Assembly (NCBI RefSeq): GCF_036013955.1
Contig: NZ_CP107903.1
Coordinates: 6,882,001-6,946,000, forward strand
Direction: 5' to 3'
DNA length: 64,000 nucleotides
Source of the DNA: Streptomyces sp. NBC_00459
Lineage (GTDB): Bacteria > Actinomycetota > Actinomycetes > Streptomycetales > Streptomycetaceae
Positions within the stretch are counted from its first letter, which is position 1. The number at the start of each line of letters is the position of its first letter. Both the position numbers and the translations under genes were made by a program. A model generated the notes under the pieces. The model ran no database searches. It had not been told where the DNA came from and saw nothing but the letters and a program-made list of their open reading frames with translations. This document shows positions 1 through 9,433 of the stretch, one piece after another.

Positions 1-2018
1 CACTTCAGACCGAAGCCCAGGCCGCCGAAGCCGCCGGGGCCCGTGTGGTGCGTGGCCCGCGTGACACCGTCCCATGCCGTGGACTCCTCGGCGATCGTCA
101 CGACCCCCGGGACCCGCCGGTACACGGTGGCGTTCATCTCCTGGAGGAAGGCGACCGCGTCCAGGTTCTCCCGGCCGCCGTGCTCGTTCGGCACCCACTG
201 GCCCGGCTCGCGCGAGTAGTCGAGGTAGAGCATCGAGGCGACCGCGTCGACCCGCAGGCCGTCTATGTGGAACTCCTCGCACCAGTAAACTGCGTTCGCC
301 ACAAGGAAGTTGCGGACTTCCTTCCTGCCGAAGTCGAACTCCAGGGTGCCCCAGTCGGGGTGAGCGGCACGCAGCGGATCCGAGTGCTCGTACAGTGAGC
401 GGCCGTCGAACTCGGCCAACGCCCAGTCGTCGCGCGGGAAGTGGGCCGGGACCCAGTCCATCAGTACGCCGATGCCGGCGCGATGGAGGGCGTCCACCAG
501 GTACTTGAAGTCGTCCGGAGTGCCCAGGCGGGCCGTGGGTGCGTAGAAACCGGTGACCTGGTAGCCCCACGAACCGCCGAAGGGGTGCTCCGCCACCGGC
601 ATCAGCTCCACATGCGTGAAGCCCAGGTCCCTTACGTAGGCGGGCAGTTGGTCCGCCAGCTGACGGTAGGTCAGGCCTGGTCGCCAGGACGCCAGATGGA
701 CCTCGTAGATCGACAGCGGGCCCTCGTGCGCCGGGACCCGCGACCGCCGCGCCAGCCACTCCCCGTCCTCCCACTCGTGGCGCGAACTGTGCACGATGGA
801 CGACGTGTTGGGCGGAACCTCGGTCCGACGGGCCATCGGGTCCGCGCGCTGTGTCTTCGAGCCGTCCTGGCGAGTGATCTCGAACTTGTACAGCTCGCCC
901 TCGCCGACGCCCGGCGCGAACAGCTCCCACACCCCGGTGCCGCCCAGCGACCGCATTGGATACGCCGTACCGTCCCAGAAGTTGAAGCTCCCGGTCACCC
1001 GTACTCCGCGCGCGTTCGGCGCCCAGACGGCGAAGCGGGTGCCGGTGACGCCCTGGTGGGTCATCGGCTCGGCGCCCAGCGCCTTCCACAGCTCTTCGTG
1101 GCGGCCCTCGCCGATGAGATGCAGGTCCAGATCGCCCAGCGAGGGCAGCAGCCGGTACGCGTCCTCGGTCTCCTGCACATGCTCCTCGTACGAGATGACC
1201 AGCCGGTATTCCGGGACGCCCCGCAGCGGCAGCGCCCCCGAGAAGAAGCCGTCGCCGTCGTCGTGCAGTTCGGCCCGCAGATCCCCGGCCACGACGGTCA
1301 CCGACCGGGCGTAGGGCCGCAGCACCCGGAAGGCGACCCCACCCGGCAGCGGATGCGCGCCCAGGACGGAGTGCGGGTCGTGATGCGTGCCGGCCAGCAG
1401 CCGCTGGCGGTCGGCGGCGTCCAGCGCGGGGGAGGAGAGCAGAGCGGACTCCTCCGGAGTGGCCTCGTCGCCCGGTCGCGGGGCGGACTTCTCCGCCACC
1501 ACCGGCTCCGCCACCGCCACCGGCTCCGCCTCCGCGACGGTGACAGGCTTCGCCGCCGTCGCTGGCTCCGTCACCGTGGCTGTGTCCGGTTCCGTCACCG
1601 GTTCCGGTTCCGTCACCGTGTCCGGCTCCGTGATCGTGCCCGGTTCCGTCACCGTCACCGGTTCCGGCTCCGTGATCGTGTCCGGTTCCATCCCCGTCAC
1701 CGTGTCCGGCCCCGGTTCCGTGATCGTTCCCGGTTCCGTAACCGCGACCGACTCCGCAACCACCACCGGCTCCGTGACCGGCTCCGTGACTGGCTCCGGG
1801 TTCGTCTCCGGGTTTGTCTTCTGGGCCGTCTGTGGTGGTGTCGTTTCCGGCTTGGGCTTCGACTTCTTCTCCAACGTCTTCTCCAACTCCTTTGCCGCCT
1901 GCCTCGCCACCGCCTCCTTCTCCTTCGCTGCCCGCTTCTCCGCCTTCTTCCCAGGGTCCTTCTTCGCGGACGTCTTCTTCGGGTTCTTCGAGCCGCTGGA
2001 CGGGGAGTGCGGGGTCAC
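1..2018 (-). CDS. glgB: 1,4-alpha-glucan branching enzyme GlgB (3' end beyond window)
   Basis: Forms alpha-1,6 branches in alpha-glucan, the last step of the GlgE pathway. Read on the minus strand, about 672 codons are visible. A Lys/Glu-rich head and a Val-Thr-Glu-Pro repeat stretch fill about the first 180 residues. The normal family start (HHDPHSVLGAHP, CBM48 region) follows, then the GH13 domain with LRVDAVASM (nucleophile Asp) and TIAEEST (acid/base Glu). The GTG at 2016-2018 is the first possible start after the mak stop, which lies in the same frame, and GAAAGG sits about 9 bases upstream. Last gene of the glgE-treS-mak-glgB run, 66 bases after mak. The extra N-terminal region is unusual for the family; the enzyme call is secure. 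Confidence 0.93.
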   Translation of the reverse strand, partial: MTPHSPSSGSKNPKKTSAKKDPGKKAEKRAAKEKEAVARQAAKELEKTLEKKSKPKPETTPPQTAQKTNPETNPEPVTEPVTEPVVVAESVAVTEPGTITEPGPDTVTGMEPDTITEPEPVTVTEPGTITEPDTVTEPEPVTEPDTATVTEPATAAKPVTVAEAEPVAVAEPVVAEKSAPRPGDEATPEESALLSSPALDAADRQRLLAGTHHDPHSVLGAHPLPGGVAFRVLRPYARSVTVVAGDLRAELHDDGDGFFSGALPLRGVPEYRLVISYEEHVQETEDAYRLLPSLGDLDLHLIGEGRHEELWKALGAEPMTHQGVTGTRFAVWAPNARGVRVTGSFNFWDGTAYPMRSLGGTGVWELFAPGVGEGELYKFEITRQDGSKTQRADPMARRTEVPPNTSSIVHSSRHEWEDGEWLARRSRVPAHEGPLSIYEVHLASWRPGLTYRQLADQLPAYVRDLGFTHVELMPVAEHPFGGSWGYQVTGFYAPTARLGTPDDFKYLVDALHRAGIGVLMDWVPAHFPRDDWALAEFDGRSLYEHSDPLRAAHPDWGTLEFDFGRKEVRNFLVANAVYWCEEFHIDGLRVDAVASMLYLDYSREPGQWVPNEHGGRENLDAVAFLQEMNATVYRRVPGVVTIAEESTAWDGVTRATHHTGPGGFGGLGFGLK
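1500..1800. repeat. Degenerate tandem repeat encoding Val-Thr-Glu-Pro units in GlgB
   Basis: Short degenerate units around tccggttccgtcaccg recur through this stretch. On the minus strand they encode VTEP-, EPDT- and EPGTI-like units in the N-terminal extension of GlgB. The reading frame stays open, so the repeat is translated. Units differ mostly at third positions. It probably arose by slippage or unequal recombination and may vary in length between strains. Confidence 0.75.
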
Positions 2019-2084
2019 GGGCGGGGGCCTTTCGGAGGGGAGGCAGGGCGAGGAAGGTGACGCGGGGCGGGGTGTCGCGGGAGG

Positions 2085-3566
2085 TCAGCCGGGCGCGGCC
2101 AGGCGTTGTACCGCCGACATCGGTACCGGAAGCCAGTCCGGGCGGTGCCGCGCCTCGTACACCACCTCGTACACCGCCTTGTCCGTCTCGTACGCCCGCA
2201 GCAGGACCGGATCGGTACGCGGGTCCCGGCCGGCGGTCTCCGCGTATCCGGCGCAGTACGCGGCCCGGCACACCGCTGCCCAGCCGGGCAGCCGGGGGTG
2301 GAGCGAGTGGGCCGCGTAGTCGAAGGAGCGGAGCATGCCCGCGATGTCCCGGGCCGGTGGCTGCGGCAGCCGCCGTTCCGCGAGCGGCTTGGACGGCTCG
2401 CCCTCGAAGTCGATCAGCGACCACTCCCCGGACGGCGAACGCAGGCACTGTCCGAGGTGCAGATCGCCGTGGATGCGCTGGGCCGTCCAGGTCTGGCCCT
2501 CGGCGGCGAGATCGGCCAGCGCCTCGTAGGCCGAGCGCAGACCGGGCGCGTACGGGTGGAGGGCCGGTACCGTCCGGACAGCCGCGTCCAGGCGTTCGAT
2601 CATGCCGTCGATCAGTGGGCGCAGCTGCGCGTGTCCCAGGGTCACGGTGGGCAGGGCGCGGGCGAGAGCCATGTGCACCTCGGCGGTGGCCCGCCCGAGT
2701 GCGCGCGCCTCCGCGCTGAAGTCCTCCCCCTTGGCCAGCTCACGCAGGGCCAGCTCCCAGCCGTCGGAGGCACCCCGCACGAAGGGCTGGAGGACGCCGA
2801 GTACGTAACTGTCGTCGGCGTTCCTATCGGCGTTCGTGTCAGCGTCGGGGCCGGTCGCCGCGTCGGCGTCGGTGTGTATCCACGCCACCGGGGCCGGAAC
2901 CCGGGGGCAGCCCTCGCGGGCGAGCGCCAGCGGTAGTTCCAGGTCGGGGTTGACGCCCGGCATGACCCGGCGGAGCAGCTTCAGGATGAACGTATCGCCA
3001 TAGACGATCGACGAGTTGGACTGCTCCGCGGTCACCATCCGGGCCACCAGCCCCGCCGGTATCTCGCCCTCGCCGTCGTCCCCGGCAGCGCCCTTGCCGC
3101 CCCCGTTCCCGCCCCCCTTCCCGTCTCCGTCCGCGTCTCCGTCCCGGTCGAAGCGCAGCGCGCCGATCCGGGCCCGGGTTCGCATCGCCTCCAGGAGCAC
3201 CTCGGCCGGCCGGGCGTCGTACAGGGCGTCGTACACCGTCCGTCCGGTCAGCGGACCCCGGTCGACGTGTCCGATCAGCGCGGGCGCCAGCCGGGGTGGC
3301 AGCGCCTCGCGCGCGCCTATGAGGAGCTGGTAGCAGTCCCCGGGGCCCTGCAACGCGGGCTGATGGGCGCGTACGAGGAGGTGGTAGAGGCCGAGCTGGG
3401 TGGTGACCGGCAGTAGTTCGGTGGCCGCCACCAGGGAGAAGTCGGTGACCGGACGTCCCTTGCCGGCGAACCAGCGCTGCCTCGGCAGCCATTCGCGCAG
3501 CAGTGGTTCCAGGGACGTGAGGAGGTCGGGACTTGTCGTGGCGGAGCGGGTGATGGCTTCCGACAT
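2085..3566 (-). CDS. mak: Maltokinase (Mak/Pep2)
   Basis: ATP-dependent phosphorylation of maltose to alpha-maltose-1-phosphate, the GlgE donor. 493 aa from the ATG at 3564-3566, which is preceded by GAAAGGAC; an in-frame upstream extension to 3704 has no ribosome site and crosses the treS end. N-terminal cap with QRWFAGKGRPV, then a phosphotransferase lobe with the catalytic loop HGDLHLGQ and metal site IDFEGEPSKP. Two low-complexity Asp/Gly/Ala insertions interrupt it, one around residues 150-175 (DGDADGDGKGGGN...) and one near 235-255 (DTDADAATGPDAD...). They look like loop expansions and leave the motifs intact. Lies 144 bases after treS. Confidence 0.93.
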   Translation of the reverse strand: MSEAITRSATTSPDLLTSLEPLLREWLPRQRWFAGKGRPVTDFSLVAATELLPVTTQLGLYHLLVRAHQPALQGPGDCYQLLIGAREALPPRLAPALIGHVDRGPLTGRTVYDALYDARPAEVLLEAMRTRARIGALRFDRDGDADGDGKGGGNGGGKGAAGDDGEGEIPAGLVARMVTAEQSNSSIVYGDTFILKLLRRVMPGVNPDLELPLALAREGCPRVPAPVAWIHTDADAATGPDADTNADRNADDSYVLGVLQPFVRGASDGWELALRELAKGEDFSAEARALGRATAEVHMALARALPTVTLGHAQLRPLIDGMIERLDAAVRTVPALHPYAPGLRSAYEALADLAAEGQTWTAQRIHGDLHLGQCLRSPSGEWSLIDFEGEPSKPLAERRLPQPPARDIAGMLRSFDYAAHSLHPRLPGWAAVCRAAYCAGYAETAGRDPRTDPVLLRAYETDKAVYEVVYEARHRPDWLPVPMSAVQRLAAPG

Positions 3567-3609
3567 GGCGTCGCGTCCTTTCCCCGGGGCGGGGTGTGAC
3601 TGATGCGTG

Positions 3610-3644
3610 CCCCGGGCGGGACGGGAGAAACCGGCCCGCCGGGG
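3610..3644. terminator. Intercistronic hairpin between treS and mak
   Basis: Arms ccccgggcggg (3610-3620) and cccgccgggg (3635-3644) pair with one bulged base around a 14-base loop. No T-run follows on either strand. Because mak continues the pathway, this may be a partial terminator or RNA-processing/stability element that sets mak-glgB below glgE-treS. Confidence 0.4.
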
Positions 3645-3710
3645 TTCGAAACGTACGACGCGTACTGCGTGGCGTCTACGGCCGTGTGGTCCGACCGTCC
3701 ACACCGTGGA

Positions 3711-5416
<1,706 letters not shown>

Positions 5417-5420
<4 letters not shown>

Positions 5421-7738
5421 GTTGTGGGTGACCCTCCGATCTGCGGGGTGGACGGTCGCAGGACGGTCAGGATGTGCGCGGGGCGCGTACCCGGTTCCAG
5501 GCGCACGTAGTTCGTCCTGCCCCATTGGTAGGTCTCACCGGTGAGCTCGTCGCGCACCGGCAAGGACTCGTGCCAGTCCAGGCCGAGTTGCGGCATGTCC
5601 AACGAGACCGTCGCCTCCTGGGTGTGGTGAGGGTCGAGGTTCACGACCACCAGAACCGTGTTCGATCCCCGGCGTTTCGAGTAGACGATCACCGCCTCCT
5701 GGTCCGCGTCGTGGAAGTGGAGGTCACGCAGTTGCCGCAGGGCCGGGCTGCGCCGCCGGACCGCGTTGAGCTTGCCGATCAGTGGCGCGATGCTGCGTCC
5801 GTCACGCTCGGCCGATTCCCAGTCCCTGGGCCGGAGTTGGTATTTCTCGGAGTCCAGGTATTCTTCGCTGCCCTCGCGCAGGGGGGTGTTCTCGCACAGT
5901 TCGTAGCCGCTGTAGATGCCCCAGGTGGGCGAGAGCGTCGCGGCCAGCACGGCACGCGCCTCGAACGCCGGACGGCCGCCCCGCTGAAGATACGCGTGCA
6001 GGATGTCGGGGGTGTTGACGAAGAAATTCGGCCGCATGTACGCCGCCGCCTCACCCGACAGTTCGGTCAGGTACTCGGTCAGCTCCGCCTTGCCCGTGCG
6101 CCAGGTGAAGTAGGTGTACGACTGCTGGAAACCGACCTGGGCCAGCGTGTGCATCATCGCCGGCCGGGTGAACGCCTCCGCCAGGAAGATCACGTCCGGG
6201 TCGGTGCCGTTGATGTCCGCGATCACCCGCTCCCAGAAGAACACCGGCTTCGTGTGCGGATTGTCGACCCGGAAGATCCGCACCCCGTGCGCCATCCAGT
6301 GCCGCAGCACCCGGGTGGTTTCCGCGACCAGACCCGGCAGATCGGCGTCGAACGCGATGGGATAGATGTCCTGGTACTTCTTCGGCGGGTTCTCCGCGTA
6401 CGCGATCGTCCCGTCCGGCCGGTGATGGAAGAACTGCGGATACTTCTGCACCCACGGATGATCCGGCGAGCACTGCAGCGCGAAGTCCAGCGCCACCTCC
6501 AGCCCGTGCCGGCCGGCCTCCGCGACGAAGAAGACGAAGTCCTCCAGCGTCCCCAAGTCGGGGTGTACGGCGTCGTGCCCGCCCGCCTCGGAACCGATCG
6601 CCCACGGCACCCCCACATCCTCCGCCGACGCCGACAGCGTGTTGTTGGGACCCTTGCGGAAGGTGTGCCCGATCGGATGGATCGGCGGCAGGTAGAGGAC
6701 GTCGAAACCCATCGCGGCGATCGCCGGCAACCGCCGCGCCGCCGTCCGGAACGTCCCGTGCGGCTGCTCCGGCGTGCCCTCGGAACGCGGGAAGAACTCG
6801 TACCAGGCCCCGTACAGGGCCCGCTCCCGCTCCACCGTCAGCGCCAACGCCTCACTCGACGTGACCAGCTCACGCAACGGATACCGACGCAACACCTTGT
6901 CCACCGCCGGGGTGAGGGCGGCCGACAGGCGGGCCGGTGCAGGGCGTCCGATGTCCCGGAGGGCCTCGGCGGCGGCCAGGACCACGTCCCGTTTGCCCTT
7001 GTTCTTCGGTACGCCGGCGGCGGCGCGCTCGTAGAGCTGCGCGCCTTCCTCCAGCACCAGTTCCGTGTCGATCCCGGCCGGGATCTTGATGCCCGCCTGA
7101 TGCCGCCAGGTACTGACCGGGTCGCTCCACGCCTCCACTGTGTACGTCCAGTCGCCGGGCACGTCGGCCTCGACGGTGGCGCCCCAGCGGTCGGTGCCCG
7201 GGGCGAGTTCGCGCATAGGCGTCCAGCGGCCGGGGCGGCCCTTCGGGTCGCGGAGCACGACGTTGGCGGCGACCGCGTCATGGCCCTCGCGGAAGACGCT
7301 GGCCGAGACCTCGAAGGCCTCGCCGACCACCGCCTTCGCCGGACGGCGCCCGCCCATGACGAGGGGCCGGACGTCCAGGACGGGGATACGGCCGACCGCG
7401 GTGCCCGTGACCGCGGGGCCGGGCGGGGCGCCCTGGGGGGCCGCGGCCGGTTTCGCGGCTGGAGGGGTGGTGGCGGACTGTTTGCCTGTGGCCGGTTCGC
7501 CCTTGGCCGAGGGCGCGCCCGGGGCCGGCCCGCCCTTGGCGGAGCGGGTGTCGCGGGCCGTCGGACCGGGGTCGGAGGGTTGCTCCGGAGCCGTGGGCCG
7601 GGCGGCGGACGAAGCCTCCGGAGCCGGAGAGGGTGTCTCCGGCGCGGCCGGTGGGACGGCACTGTCCGTCGGGCGTATCGGTGGTGTGCCCGAGGTGGTG
7701 GGCGTCGAGGGTGGTGACGAGTGGTGCGTGGCGGGCAT
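5417..7738 (-). CDS. glgE: Alpha-1,4-glucan:maltose-1-phosphate maltosyltransferase GlgE
   Basis: Transfers maltosyl units from maltose-1-phosphate to growing alpha-1,4-glucan. 773 aa from the ATG at 7736-7738, preceded by AGGAG at good spacing. RVDNPHTKP carries the nucleophile Asp, here residue 492; in the S. coelicolor enzyme it is, as I recall, Asp394. About 98 extra N-terminal residues, rich in Pro, Ala, Ser and Thr, therefore precede the family domain, which begins near GRIPVLDVRPLVMGG. FLAEAF (acid/base) and NTPDILH are also present. First gene of the glgE-treS-mak-glgB operon, ATGA-coupled to treS. Confidence 0.95.
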
Positions 7739-7918
7739 TACCGCTCCTGTCCGCGTCAACGTGGGTGGGCGGATGGATGTGGGGAGGGTGTCCTGCGTGG
7801 TGTACCCCAGTCGTGTACCGGGGGAGCCTTCCCACCCTATTCGGGTAGGCAATCCGGCACTTTGCTAACTACTCGCGCGTATGTCTGCACCCAGGATCAG
7901 CCAGGTCGGAGAACGACA

Positions 7919-7945
7919 TCGGCCCCGTCCGGCGGACGGGGCCGA
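7919..7945 (-). terminator. Terminator hairpin after the S8 protease
   Basis: Perfect 12-base inverted repeat, TCGGCCCCGTCC (7919-7930) and GGACGGGGCCGA (7934-7945), with a 3-base loop, 17 bases past the protease stop. No strong T-run, as is common in streptomycetes. The rest of 7739-7961 holds the glgE leader; I see no convincing promoter hexamers there. Confidence 0.75.
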
Positions 7946-7961
7946 CAACAGCACAGTGCTC

Positions 7962-9173
7962 CTAGGGGAGCGGTGTACGCAGGAGTTTGTTCGGTGAACC
8001 GGCCTTCTTGTCGGAGACTTTCCCGGGCGTCGCCAGAGTCGTCAGAGCCTTGGCGACCTGCGCCGGAGTGGATTTCGGTCGATCCGCCAAGTAGAGGGCC
8101 GCCGCGCCCGCCGCGTGCGGCGCCGCCATCGACGTACCGGAATAGGTCACCCGGCCGGTGTCGCTGGCATACGACGCAGAGGTGATCGAGACACCCGGGG
8201 CGAACAGGTCGAGAGCCGGTCCCCAGTTCGAGAAGTCGGCCCGGGCGTCCGTCGGCCCGGTCGCGCCGACCGTGATCGCCTCCTTGACCCCGGCCGGCGA
8301 GTAGGTCTCCGCCGGCTCCCCGGCGTTGCCGGCGGCGACCGTGTACGTCACCCCGGACGCGATCGAGTTCCGTACGGCCGTGTCCAGTTGGGTGTTGCGG
8401 TAGCCGCCGAGGCTCACATTGGCGACGGCGGGCTTCCTGGCGTGTTTCGTCACCCAGTCGATACCCGCGATGACCTGCGCCGTCGTACCGCCGCCCGCGT
8501 TGTCGAGGACCCGTACGGAGACGACCTTGGCCTTCTTCGCGACACCGAGGGCCGAGCCGGCGATCGTCGCCGCGACATGCGTGCCGTGGCCGTTTCCGTC
8601 GCCGGCCCATCTGTCGCCGCCGACGAAGTCCCAGCCGTAGCTCGCCCGCCCGCCGAAGTCCTTGTGCGAGATACGGATACCGGTGTCGATCACATACACC
8701 GTGACGCCCCTGCCCGCCGACTTCGGCCAGCTGTAGCTGCCGTCGAGCGGCAGCCCTGCCTGGTCGATCCGGTCCAGGCCCCAGGACGGCGGATTCTGGC
8801 GGCCGCGTTCAGCGGCGCGTTCGTAGGTGATCCGGGTGTCCTGGGCGACCGAGGCCACATGGGAGTCCGCCGCGAGACGCCTGGCCTGTTGCTCGTTGGC
8901 CTGAACGGCGTAGCCGTTGAGGGCGGTGCTGTAGATGTGGCTTATTTTCGCCCCGTACTTCGCGGCGAGACTTCTGCCGTCCGCCGACGAAGCCGTCGTG
9001 CCTCCCTTGAGTGTCACCAGGTAACTTCCGCCGACGGAGCCGGGTTCACCGGCGCCGGCTATGCGCCCCTCCGGGGCGGCCTGGGCGGGTGCGGTGACCG
9101 AGAGCACCGAGACCGCGGTCACCGTGGTCAGGCCCGCCGCCCAGCGCAGACGTCTGGTACGCGTCCGTTTCAT
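7962..9173 (-). CDS. Secreted subtilisin-family (S8) serine protease
   Basis: 403 aa from the ATG at 9171-9173, preceded by a purine-rich GAGGAGGGGGGAA. Signal peptide: KRTRTRRLR, a hydrophobic core, and a likely cut after APAQA. An inhibitor I9-type propeptide follows (YLVTLKGGT...), then the catalytic domain with Asp163 (VYVIDTGI), His196 (GNGHGTHVA), oxyanion Asn283 (AAGNAG) and Ser348 (SGTSMAAPH). Proteinase K-like, without C-terminal domains. Single-gene unit with its own terminator; transcribed away from glgP. Substrate unknown; probably extracellular nutrient or developmental proteolysis. Confidence 0.92.
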   Translation of the reverse strand: MKRTRTRRLRWAAGLTTVTAVSVLSVTAPAQAAPEGRIAGAGEPGSVGGSYLVTLKGGTTASSADGRSLAAKYGAKISHIYSTALNGYAVQANEQQARRLAADSHVASVAQDTRITYERAAERGRQNPPSWGLDRIDQAGLPLDGSYSWPKSAGRGVTVYVIDTGIRISHKDFGGRASYGWDFVGGDRWAGDGNGHGTHVAATIAGSALGVAKKAKVVSVRVLDNAGGGTTAQVIAGIDWVTKHARKPAVANVSLGGYRNTQLDTAVRNSIASGVTYTVAAGNAGEPAETYSPAGVKEAITVGATGPTDARADFSNWGPALDLFAPGVSITSASYASDTGRVTYSGTSMAAPHAAGAAALYLADRPKSTPAQVAKALTTLATPGKVSDKKAGSPNKLLRTPLP

Positions 9174-9364
9174 GCCTGGAGTTCCCCCCTCCTCGGCCGC
9201 CAGCGCCGGGCGGCCTTCTGGGCAGCCTCTCGTGTGGGGAGAAGTGTCACAAGGTGGCCTACGGGGGTGGAATCGGCCATATCGGCAGTCGGCCCTGACG
9301 GGGGGCGCGCAATACGCGCCATGGTTCCCACGCTCCCTCACCGATACCGTCAAGGGGATGATGA

Positions 9365-9390
9365 CGGGACGCACATGGTCGTGCGTCCCG
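9365..9390. promoter_or_regulatory. Inverted repeat upstream of glgP
   Basis: Perfect 10-base arms CGGGACGCAC and GTGCGTCCCG separated by ATGGTC, ending 43 bases before the glgP start. Could be an operator or a 5' UTR hairpin. It lies in the 260-base divergent region between the S8 protease and glgP. A TTGACA at 9403-9408 has no -10 partner at normal spacing. Confidence 0.5.
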
Positions 9391-9433
9391 GTATGTACAG
9401 GCTTGACATCACGCACGACCACCGAGGTGGCAT

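Noticed and set aside
441..2060. A 539-codon plus-strand frame opposite glgB
   Set aside because: Composition is Arg/His-rich with no motif; the minus strand encodes a complete branching-enzyme domain.
5474..7717. A 747-codon plus-strand frame opposite glgE
   Set aside because: Long antisense frames are routine at this GC content; the glgE active-site motifs are on the other strand.
9403..9408. TTGACA before glgP as a -35 box
   Set aside because: No acceptable -10 at 16-19 bases; it would also place the start of transcription past the start codon.
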